Shown here one piece after another: positions 34,248-41,197 of a stretch of DNA of 64,000 bases. This DNA is from Streptomyces sp. NBC_00237 (lineage in GTDB: Bacteria; Actinomycetota; Actinomycetes; Streptomycetales; Streptomycetaceae), in contig NZ_JAPEMT010000001.1 in assembly GCF_026342435.1 (NCBI RefSeq), positions 372,001-436,000 of the forward strand. Reading direction: 5' to 3'. The notes beneath the pieces were generated by a model. The model was given only the letters and a program-made list of their open reading frames with translations, did no database searches and was not told where the DNA came from. Numbering within the stretch: the first letter of the stretch is position 1; the number at the start of each line of letters is the position of its first letter. The position numbers and the translations under genes were made by a program.

Positions 34248-35686
34248 CCACACGTGTGCTTACGGCGGTGGTGCCCGCGTGGTTGAACCGGTCCGACTAC
34301 GTCCGGGCGCACGACGCTTGTCATGCCTCGGCGCAGCTGTGGAACAAGGCAGTGAGCTGGGTGCGGGCCGAGTGGCATTCCGGGCGCTCTCCCGGGCCGG
34401 AAGACATTCGGCGGTACGTGATTTCGCTGCCCCCGGAGTTCAGGCCACTGCATGCGCACACCGCGGCAGCGGTCGCGTATGACCTTGCGGAGGCGATTGC
34501 CACCACACGGACCGGTAGGGCCCATGGCATGCAGGGCATCCGCTTCCCTTGGCGGGAAAAGGCTTACCGACCGCTCATGCTCAGTGCTCGGTCCGGCTGG
34601 CGGCTCACCCCCGGCGGACGCCTGGCACTGTCGTTGGGGCGGGGCCGGGAGCGGATCATCATCCCGGTACCCGAGTTCACCGATCGGGAAGGGCAGTCGG
34701 TCGACCCCGATCGTTGGGGCGAGATGAAACTTTGCTGGGACTCGGCAGATCGCCGGTGGTCGCTGCACATCACTCACCGGGGCCCGGACGACAGGCTGGC
34801 CCAGGCTCTGCCCCGGCATGACCAGGCGGCGGGAACACGGGTGGTGACGGTCGCGGTGGACGAAGGCGTCATCAACTCGATGACGATGGCTTCCCGGGCC
34901 CCGGACGGCGCATACGAGATCGCGGTGATCAACGGCCGCAGCGCCCGTTCCATCAAGCGGGGAAGGAACAAAAGGCATGCGCGCCTGCAGTCGAAGCTCT
35001 CCCGGTGTCGCACGGGATCGAGGCGGCATCGAAGGCTCACGCGGGCCAGGAAGAAGCTGGCGGCGAAAACCCGGCGGCAGCTGAAGAACTTCAACCACCA
35101 GGTGACGGCCAAAGCCAATGGGTTTGTCCGCGAGCAGGTGGAGGCCCACTGGCAAGCAGCGCCCGAAGGGGCCCGTGTGGTGGTGCAACTAGTCGTTGGG
35201 GACGTACGCGGGATCGAGCGCGACACCGCGAGGAAGCGCAGGGCTTCACCTTCCACGCGCCAGCAGCTGTCGCAGTGGGAGCGGGGGGTGCAGGAGCGCC
35301 AACTGGCGTACAAGACCGGCCTGCGGATCAAGCACATCAGCGAGGCGTACTCCTCGCAGTCCTGCCCCTTCTGCCTCACCCGGCGGAAGGTGCGAGGACG
35401 GACCTATGTCTGCGTCAACCCGAACTGTGCCCTGGTGCTTCACCGGGACGCGGTGGGCGGGGTGAACATCCACACCCTGGCCGTCAACGACGGGGCTTAC
35501 GTCCCGGTGCCACCCGCCACGGAGATGCGGGTGAAGTATCTGCGAGCCGTACCCGGATGGTCTCCGGACCAGCGGGAACGCCACGGGTCCCGCCAGGTCG
35601 CCGCAGGGCGGGCCGGTGGGGCGCGAGGGCGGGAAGCACGCGGTAGTGCCCGGAACCGGGCCCTTCACGACGGCGTGCACGCCTGA
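34244..35686 (+). CDS. TnpB-like RNA-guided nuclease family protein (IS200/IS605/IS607 type)
   Basis: A 480-residue TnpB-family protein without a neighbouring tnpA. N-terminal recognition/wedge domains precede a Lys/Arg-rich bridge-like helix (about residues 238-285). The RuvC parts are: RuvC-I VTVAVDEGVI with Asp206; RuvC-II VVGDVRGIERD at 317-326, in which the canonical Glu is replaced by Gly and the nearest acids are Asp320 and Glu324; a zinc ribbon with Cys374, Cys377, Cys390 and Cys395; and RuvC-III HRDAVGGVNI with Asp402. The GTG start overlaps the upstream gene. The C-terminus has a 60-residue Arg/Gly/Ala tail whose DNA may encode an omegaRNA. Activity may be altered or rearranged. Confidence 0.88.
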   Translation: MTTRVLTAVVPAWLNRSDYVRAHDACHASAQLWNKAVSWVRAEWHSGRSPGPEDIRRYVISLPPEFRPLHAHTAAAVAYDLAEAIATTRTGRAHGMQGIRFPWREKAYRPLMLSARSGWRLTPGGRLALSLGRGRERIIIPVPEFTDREGQSVDPDRWGEMKLCWDSADRRWSLHITHRGPDDRLAQALPRHDQAAGTRVVTVAVDEGVINSMTMASRAPDGAYEIAVINGRSARSIKRGRNKRHARLQSKLSRCRTGSRRHRRLTRARKKLAAKTRRQLKNFNHQVTAKANGFVREQVEAHWQAAPEGARVVVQLVVGDVRGIERDTARKRRASPSTRQQLSQWERGVQERQLAYKTGLRIKHISEAYSSQSCPFCLTRRKVRGRTYVCVNPNCALVLHRDAVGGVNIHTLAVNDGAYVPVPPATEMRVKYLRAVPGWSPDQRERHGSRQVAAGRAGGARGREARGSARNRALHDGVHA

Positions 35687-35701
35687 GTGGATGTTGCTGT
35701 C

Positions 35702-35752
35702 CCCGCCGCTGGCGGGCGCACATCGGAACAGCGATGGCGGTACTCGCGAGTA
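35702..35752. other. Hairpins after the tnpB-like gene (candidate RNA or element end)
   Basis: CCCGCC-GCT-GGCGGG (35702-35716) and the perfect palindrome TACTCGCGAGTA (35741-35752) follow the stop within 70 bases. In TnpB elements the guide RNA scaffold lies at the 3' end of the gene; these could be its terminal stems or just a terminator. Confidence 0.35.
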
Positions 35753-35849
35753 CGGCCAGGGCGTCGTCCCGTATCGGCTGCGTGGTGTGCGACGGACAGA
35801 AATCCCGGCCCGCTGAGGTCGGGGAGGTTCGCCTACTACTCTTTCCCGC

Positions 35850-36347
35850 ATGTATGGCTACGAGCAGAATCCGGGCGCGCAGCAGGGCTACGCCCCGCCG
35901 GGGGGTGCCCAGCAGGGTTACGCCCCGCCGCAGCCGCCGCAACAGCAGCAGGGCGGGTACGGGGAGCAGCCGCTGTACCCCGAGCCGTCGCCGCCCTCGC
36001 TGGCCGACGGGGTGCGCGCGTTCACGACCGGGACGCTGTCCGCCGAGGACTTCCAGCAGATCTTCGCCTCGTCGAAGGTCTACTGCCCGCGCGGCGACGG
36101 GCCCGGGTTCCTGGCGCTGCACAACACGCAGCACCCGGTGATCCCGATGTTCACCACGCTCAAGGAGCTGCGCAGGTACGCGGGCAAGGAGTCCAAGTAC
36201 TTCGTGATCACGGGTGCGGAGGTCATCGACCTGCTGCCGACCGGGTACGGCTTCGTGCTCGACATGGAGGGCGAGCACCGGATGGTGTTCGACGCGAAGG
36301 CCGTGGAGCAGATGGTCGACTTCGCGATGCGCCGGATGTACGGCTGA
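35850..36347 (+). CDS. SseB-family protein
   Basis: A 165-residue protein with a Gln/Pro/Gly/Tyr-rich N-terminus (repeats of QQGYAPP, about residues 8-45) and a C-terminal SseB domain (about 50-163) with PMFTTLKELRRYAG and LLPTGYGFVLD motifs. SseB-type domains are found in type III/VII secretion contexts and as stand-alone proteins of unknown role. The ATG has no ribosome site and stands close behind a TACTACT box, suggesting a leaderless transcript. It marks the return to core gene order after the TnpB island. Confidence 0.85.
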   Translation: MYGYEQNPGAQQGYAPPGGAQQGYAPPQPPQQQQGGYGEQPLYPEPSPPSLADGVRAFTTGTLSAEDFQQIFASSKVYCPRGDGPGFLALHNTQHPVIPMFTTLKELRRYAGKESKYFVITGAEVIDLLPTGYGFVLDMEGEHRMVFDAKAVEQMVDFAMRRMYG

Positions 36348-36370
36348 GGCGGGGCTTCTCGGGGTTTCGG

Positions 36371-36410
36371 GGAGGGGCGGCGGACCGTGCGGACGGTCCG
36401 CCGCCCCTCC
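36371..36410 (+). terminator. Strong hairpin terminator after the SseB gene
   Basis: A perfect 18-bp stem (36371-36388 with 36393-36410) and GCGG loop, then CGCGTTTCTG. Confidence 0.85.
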
Positions 36411-36430
36411 CGCGTTTCTGTCCGCCTTGC

Positions 36431-36471
36431 GGGATGTTCAGGATTCAACTAAATTGAATGGTGAACATCCC
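36431..36471. promoter_or_regulatory. Long palindromic operator upstream of pirin
   Basis: Arms of 18 bases (36431-36448 and 36454-36471) around the spacer CTAAA; 16 of 18 pairs match, with core ATTCAA-CTAAA-TTGAAT. It ends 4 bases before the ribosome site of the pirin gene. AT-rich and dyad-symmetric, it suits a MarR- or TetR-type repressor. Confidence 0.7.
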
Positions 36472-36489
36472 CCTTGGAGGTGGCTCGCA

Positions 36490-37446
36490 ATGCCCGCAGT
36501 AACTGTCGAGAACCCGCTCACCCTGCCGAAGGTCGTCGCCCCGGCGGGCGCCGTGGCGCGTCCCGTGCTCGGTGTCGTCGATGCGATCAGCGGCTTCGAG
36601 GGGGAGGGTTTCCCGGTGCGCCGCGCGTTCGCCGGAATCAAGTACGACTACCTCGACCCGTTCATCATGATGGACCAGATGGGCGAGGTGGAGTACGCGC
36701 CGGGAGAGCCCAAGGGCACCCCCTGGCACCCGCACCGCGGCTTCGAGACGGTCACGTACCTGATCGACGGCGTCATGGACCACCAGGACACCAATGGTGG
36801 TGGCGGCACCATCAAGAACGGCGACACCCAGTGGATGACCGCCGGCGCCGGTCTGCTGCACATCGAGGCACCGCCGGAGTCCCTGGTGATGTCCGGCGGC
36901 CTCTTCCACGGTCTCCAGCTGTGGGTGAACCTGCCGGCCGCGGACAAGATGATGCGTCCGCGCTACCAGGACATCCGCGGTGGCGAGGTCCAGCTGCTCA
37001 CCTCTCCGGACGGCGGTGCGCTGATGCGCGTCATCGCGGGCGAGCTCGACGGGCACAAGGGTCCCGGCATCACGCACACGCCGATCGTCATGATCCACGC
37101 GACGCTCAGGCCCGGTGCCGAGATCACCATTCCCTGGCGGGAGGACTTCAACGGTCTCGCGTACGTCATGGCCGGACGCGGCACCGTGGGTGCGGAGCGT
37201 CGTCCCGTGCATCTGGGACAGACGGTGGTCTTCGGCGAGGGCGGCTCGCTCACCGTGCGGGCGGACGAGTCGCAGGACTCGAACACGCCGGACCTGGAGG
37301 TCGTGCTGTTGGGTGGGCGGCCGATTCGGGAGCCGATGGCGCACTACGGGCCGTTCGTCATGAACAGTCAGGCCGAGTTGAAGCAGGCGTTCGAGGACTT
37401 TCAGGCGGGGCGGTTGGGGAAGGTTCCGGCGGTGCACGGGATGTAG
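36490..37446 (+). CDS. Pirin-family protein
   Basis: A 318-residue bicupin. Metal ligands are recognisable as His80 and His82 in WHPHRGFET, and His124 and Glu126 in LLHIEAP, matching the four Fe ligands of human pirin. The C-terminal cupin (about 190-300) ends with GRPIREPMAHYGPFVMN. Pirins act as redox-dependent regulators or quercetinases; in S. ambofaciens a pirin-like protein has been reported to restrain fatty-acid beta-oxidation through an acyl-CoA dehydrogenase (from memory). GGAGG stands 9 bases before the ATG, and a long dyad lies immediately upstream, so the gene is probably repressed and inducible. Confidence 0.94.
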   Translation: MPAVTVENPLTLPKVVAPAGAVARPVLGVVDAISGFEGEGFPVRRAFAGIKYDYLDPFIMMDQMGEVEYAPGEPKGTPWHPHRGFETVTYLIDGVMDHQDTNGGGGTIKNGDTQWMTAGAGLLHIEAPPESLVMSGGLFHGLQLWVNLPAADKMMRPRYQDIRGGEVQLLTSPDGGALMRVIAGELDGHKGPGITHTPIVMIHATLRPGAEITIPWREDFNGLAYVMAGRGTVGAERRPVHLGQTVVFGEGGSLTVRADESQDSNTPDLEVVLLGGRPIREPMAHYGPFVMNSQAELKQAFEDFQAGRLGKVPAVHGM

Positions 37447-37494
37447 GGAGGGTGGGGAGGTTGGGGTGCGGGTGGGTGGGGGCTGGGGTTACTG

Positions 37495-37542
37495 CCGGGG
37501 GCTTCGCCCCCGGGCCCCCGGACCCGCCTTCGGCGGGTTTTT
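37495..37542 (+). terminator. Two successive hairpins ending the pirin transcript
   Basis: CCGGGGGC-TTC-GCCCCCGG-like stem followed by ACCCGCC-TTC-GGCGGGT with a five-T run at 37538-37542. Confidence 0.8.
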
Positions 37543-37560
37543 GGCCCCTGCCCCGCCCCT

Positions 37561-37653
37561 TCACCTAAAGCGCTCGCCGCGCGGCGGGTGGGTGGGTTTG
37601 TACGCGCGGGTGTGTGATGGCTGGTCGCGCAGTTCCCCGCGCCCCTGATGGGG
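37561..37653. repeat. Dispersed Streptomyces intergenic repeat, copy 1
   Basis: The CTTCACCTAAAGCGCTCGCC start and GGCTGGTCGCGCAGTTCCCC part match the copy at 57741-57857 and, from memory, an element repeated many times in Streptomyces genomes. No gene is present between 37447 and 37713. Confidence 0.7.
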
Positions 37654-37713
37654 TGTCACTCGCGCGGACCTCGTCCGGGGGCGGGGCCGTGAGGGGCGTG
37701 GTCGGGTGGCTTC

Positions 37714-38808
37714 ATGGACAAGCCCCTGCTCCCCGACCCCGCCCGCCGCATCGCCGCCTGGTGTGTCGTCGCGTTGCTCGTCGCCGGGGTCGTGGCGGTG
37801 GGGATCTGGTTGTGCGTCACCTTCAAGACGGCGGTGACGCCCGTGCTGCTCGCGCTCCTCGGGACGGCGCTCCTCGGACCGCTCTACCGACGGCTCATCA
37901 AGATGAAGGTCAACAAGTCCCTGGCCGCCGGGCTGACCTGCGCGGCGGTCGTCGCCGTCGTCGGCGGTGCGTCCTGGGTCGTGGTGAATGCTCTGATCGA
38001 CAGCGGAGAGCAGATCGTCTCGTCCGTGCAGCGCGCCGCCACCGATCTGCTGGAGAAGTTCGGGGGCGAGGGCACCACCCTCGGTGACCTCGGGGACAAG
38101 GCGCAGGACCTGCTGGCCAAGTTCGGCGGGACGGCCGCGTCCGGGGTGCTGGCGGGGGTCGGCATCGTCGGCGAGATCGTCGCGACCGCTGTGCTGGCGA
38201 TGCTGCTGATCTTCTTCTTCCTGCGGGACTCCGACCGTGCGATGGCCTCCCTGCGCGGCTTCGCGCCCGGGGACTCCGCCGACACGGCCGAGGCGATGGC
38301 GCGGCGGGCCTTCGAGGCGGTCGAGGGCTTTATGCGCGGAACGACGTTCATCGCGTTGATTGACGCGCTGTGTATCACCGTCGGGCTGCTGATCCTGCGC
38401 GTCCCGGGTGCGGTGGGGCTCGGGGCGCTGGTTTTTGTCGGGGCGTACATCCCGTATCTCGGCGCGTTCATCTCCGGGACCGTCGCGATCCTCGTCGCGC
38501 TCGCCGACCGGGGCGTGGTCATCGCGCTGTGGGCGCTCGGGGTGGTGCTGGCCGTGCAGGTGCTGGAGGGGCACATCCTCCAGCCGATGATCCAGAGCCG
38601 GACCGTGCAGATGCACCCCGCGGTGGTGATGCTGGCCATTACGGCGGGGGCGTCCGTCGCCGGGATCATCGGGATGCTGCTCGCGGTGCCGCTGACGGCC
38701 GCCGCGTTCGGCGTCCTCTCGGAGATCCGGAAGAACTACGCGGCCAGGCCGTCCTCGCCGTCAGTGGCTCAGAAGTCCTCGTACGACGCCGGAGGGGCGT
38801 CCTCGTAG
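37714..38808 (+). CDS. AI-2E family transporter (PerM/YdiK-type permease)
   Basis: A 364-residue membrane protein with about eight helices: a first pair at residues 12-60, a hydrophilic Gly/Lys-rich loop, then helices through LAMLLIFFFLRDSDRAM, ALIDALCITVGLLIL, GALVFVGAYIPYLGAFISGTVAILVALADRG and VMLAITAGASVAGIIGMLLAVPLTAAAFGV. The order of segments and the PYLGAFISG motif are diagnostic of the AI-2E/PerM family. True AI-2 export is shown only for a few members; here the substrate is unknown. Its last 40 bases overlap the convergent SpoIIE gene. Confidence 0.92.
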   Translation: MDKPLLPDPARRIAAWCVVALLVAGVVAVGIWLCVTFKTAVTPVLLALLGTALLGPLYRRLIKMKVNKSLAAGLTCAAVVAVVGGASWVVVNALIDSGEQIVSSVQRAATDLLEKFGGEGTTLGDLGDKAQDLLAKFGGTAASGVLAGVGIVGEIVATAVLAMLLIFFFLRDSDRAMASLRGFAPGDSADTAEAMARRAFEAVEGFMRGTTFIALIDALCITVGLLILRVPGAVGLGALVFVGAYIPYLGAFISGTVAILVALADRGVVIALWALGVVLAVQVLEGHILQPMIQSRTVQMHPAVVMLAITAGASVAGIIGMLLAVPLTAAAFGVLSEIRKNYAARPSSPSVAQKSSYDAGGASS

Positions 38809-40883
38809 AGGTCGAACCAGATCGACTTGCCCTCGCCGCGCGGGTCCACGCCCCACTTGTGGGCCAGCATCTCCATCAGCAGCAGCCCGCGCCCCGACGA
38901 CGCCATCTCACCGGGTCGCCGCTTGTGCGGCAGCTCGTCGCTGACGTCCGTCACCTCGACGTGCAGTGTCCGCGAGCCGACCGGGCCCGTGGCGCGGGCG
39001 GTCAGCAGGGCGTCCCCGTCGGTGTGCACCAGGACGTTCGTGACCATCTCGGAGACCATCAGCACCGCCGAGTCGACCTGGTCCTCGTCGGCCCAGTCGT
39101 GGAGGAGTTCGCGCAGCTGGCGGCGGGTGCCCGCGATGCGTTCGGGTTCGGCCTGGGCGACGGTCACCGCCGTGGACCGTACGGAGGAGGTCCCGTCGGC
39201 GCGGGCCGCCTCCCGGCTCAGCAGGAGCACGGCGATGTCGTCCTCGCGCCGGTCGGAGAGAGGGCCCGTGGTGTGGTGCGAGGGGGGTCCGTGGACGGCT
39301 TGGACGAGGTCGTCGGCGAGGCGTTCCAGGTCGAGCTTGGCGGAGGGGTCGGCCTCGGGGCTCTCCAGGATCGTACGGATGCGTGCCCAGCCCGAGTCCA
39401 GGTCGTGGCCGCCCGTCTCGATCAGCCCGTCCGTGCACACCATGAGCGTCTCGCCGGGCTCCAGGGCGAGGCGGGTCGTCGGGTAGTCGGTGTCGGCGTC
39501 GATGCCCAGGGGCAGGCCGCCTGCCGTCGTGCGGACGAGGACCGTCCCGTCCGGCATCCGTACGGCGGGCTCCGGATGCCCGGCCCTGGCCAGCTCGACC
39601 GTGCCGTCCACCGGGTCGACCTCCAGATACAGGCAGGTCGCGAAACGGGGGGAGGAGTGGTCGTCGGGGGCGTACGTGTCGGTGATGCCGTGCAGGAAGC
39701 GGGACGCCCGGGAGAGGACCGCGTCGGGGCGGTGGCCCTCGGACGCGTACGCGCGCAGGGCGATCCGCAGCTGGCCCATCAGCCCGGCCGCTCGTACGTC
39801 ATGGCCCTGTACGTCGCCGATGACCAGCGCGAACCGGCCGCTGGGCAGCGGAATCATGTCGTACCAGTCGCCGCCGACCTGGAGTCCGCCGCCGGTCGGC
39901 ACATAGCGTGCGGCCACCTTCATGCCCGGTATGTCCGGCCCGAGGGTCGGCATCATCGAGCGCTGGAGTCCTTCGGACAGCTCCCGCTCCGACTCCTCCA
40001 CCCCGGCCCTGGCGAGGGCCTGCGCCAGCATCCGGGCGACGGTCGTCAGCACCGACCGCTCGTCGGGGGTGAACGCCACCGGGTGCGCGAAGCCCGCCAT
40101 CCACGCGCCCATCGTCCGCCCCGCCACGACCAGCGGCACGAACGCCCAGGAGCGCCGCCCGAAGCCCTCGGCGAGCGGCCAGGTCGCCGGGAAGCGCGTC
40201 CGGTACTCCTCCGGGGTGGGCAGGTAGATGGCCCGCCCGGTCCGTACGACCTCGGCCGCCGGGTAGTCCGTGTCCAGCGGCATGTCCCGGAAGGGGTCCT
40301 CGTCGCCGGGCTTGTGCCCGTGGTGCCCGATCGTCGTCAGCCGGTCTCCCGCCACTCCGAACACCGCGAGGCCGTCCGGCGAGAACCCCGGCATGGAGAG
40401 GGAAGCGGCGACCCGCAGCACCTCCGCCGTGGACCGCGCCTCGGCCAGCGCCCGGCCCGCGTCCAGCAGGAACGCCTCACGGGAGCGCCGCCAGTCGCCG
40501 GTCACGGGGGTGCGGGCGGCGGTGCCGGGGGCGGACTCCGCGACTTCCTGGATGGTGCCGATGAGCTGGTAGTCGCTCTCGCCGCCGAAGGGCTTGGAAC
40601 GGCTCCGCACCGTACGCAGCACGTGGCGGCCGTCCTCGGACATCACGCGCAGCCGGGCCTCCGCGACGGTGCCCTCGGTGACGGCGAGCTGCACGATGCC
40701 CTGTATCTCGTTCCAGTCCACGGGGTGGAAGCGGGCACGGACGGCGGACTCGGTGAGTGTCACCTCGTCGGCGGGCAGACCGACGAGACGTGCTGCTTCG
40801 GCGTCGAAGGTGACGGTCCCCGACGCGTTGTTCCATCGCCACAGGCCCGTGTCGATCGCGGCCAGCACGTCCTCGGTGCGCAT
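38769..40883 (-). CDS. SpoIIE-type phosphatase with PAS, GAF and HATPase domains
   Basis: A 704-residue signalling protein. The PAS domain (about residues 1-115) is followed by GAF (about 145-300), the PPM/SpoIIE phosphatase domain (about 315-535; VGGDWYDMIPLPSGRFALVIGDVQGHDVRAA gives the metal-binding Asp residues), and a C-terminal HATPase of anti-sigma kinase type (about 575-695; VSEMVTNVLVHTDG N-box and GRGLLLMEMLAHKWGV G-box). Thus it may act both as anti-sigma kinase and anti-anti-sigma phosphatase in a SigB/SigF-like partner-switching system. It has no membrane segment and no cognate sigma factor nearby. Its 3' end overlaps the AI-2E gene on the other strand. Confidence 0.95.
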   Translation of the reverse strand: MRTEDVLAAIDTGLWRWNNASGTVTFDAEAARLVGLPADEVTLTESAVRARFHPVDWNEIQGIVQLAVTEGTVAEARLRVMSEDGRHVLRTVRSRSKPFGGESDYQLIGTIQEVAESAPGTAARTPVTGDWRRSREAFLLDAGRALAEARSTAEVLRVAASLSMPGFSPDGLAVFGVAGDRLTTIGHHGHKPGDEDPFRDMPLDTDYPAAEVVRTGRAIYLPTPEEYRTRFPATWPLAEGFGRRSWAFVPLVVAGRTMGAWMAGFAHPVAFTPDERSVLTTVARMLAQALARAGVEESERELSEGLQRSMMPTLGPDIPGMKVAARYVPTGGGLQVGGDWYDMIPLPSGRFALVIGDVQGHDVRAAGLMGQLRIALRAYASEGHRPDAVLSRASRFLHGITDTYAPDDHSSPRFATCLYLEVDPVDGTVELARAGHPEPAVRMPDGTVLVRTTAGGLPLGIDADTDYPTTRLALEPGETLMVCTDGLIETGGHDLDSGWARIRTILESPEADPSAKLDLERLADDLVQAVHGPPSHHTTGPLSDRREDDIAVLLLSREAARADGTSSVRSTAVTVAQAEPERIAGTRRQLRELLHDWADEDQVDSAVLMVSEMVTNVLVHTDGDALLTARATGPVGSRTLHVEVTDVSDELPHKRRPGEMASSGRGLLLMEMLAHKWGVDPRGEGKSIWFDLYEDAPPASYEDF

Positions 40884-40938
40884 GGGGCCATCCTTCCAGG
40901 TCGTACGGAGACCGGCCGCTTGGGGCGAAAAGGGCGAC

Positions 40939-40952
40939 GTTTCACGTGAAAC
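40939..40952. other. parS upstream of aspS
   Basis: Exact GTTTCACGTGAAAC; the last site seen on the right side of the window. Confidence 0.92.
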
Positions 40953-41090
40953 ATCCGACGCCAGGGAGGACCCGGCCGGGGGTCCGGGGGTTGTCCCCCG
41001 GGACGGTGCAGCACGTGAAACATCCGATGCTCGGGAGGACTCGGCCGGGGGCCCGGGGGTTGTGCCCCGGGACGGCGTGGCACGGGAAAC
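40943..41090. repeat. 69-bp tandem repeat derived from a parS unit
   Basis: CACGTGAAACATCCGA recurs at 40943 and 41012, and a decayed CACGGGAAAC at 41081, all 69 bp apart. Each unit has a CCGGGGGTTGT...CCCCGGG hairpin. The 48-bp ends at 41021 and 41090 match in 42 of 48 bases. The 314-bp gap 40884-41197 holds this array and otherwise only the aspS leader. Confidence 0.8.
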
Positions 41091-41197
41091 GCGGGTGTGG
41101 GCCCGCCCCGGAAAAGGGGATGCGCCGGGCCGGTAACCTGGGTGGAAGTTGATTCCCGCCTGTCTCGCGAAGAATCTCGCGAAGAATTGGATGAACG

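Noticed and set aside
41008..41090. Further full parS sites upstream of aspS
   Set aside because: At 41012 and 41081 only one half of the palindrome remains; counted as decayed repeat copies.
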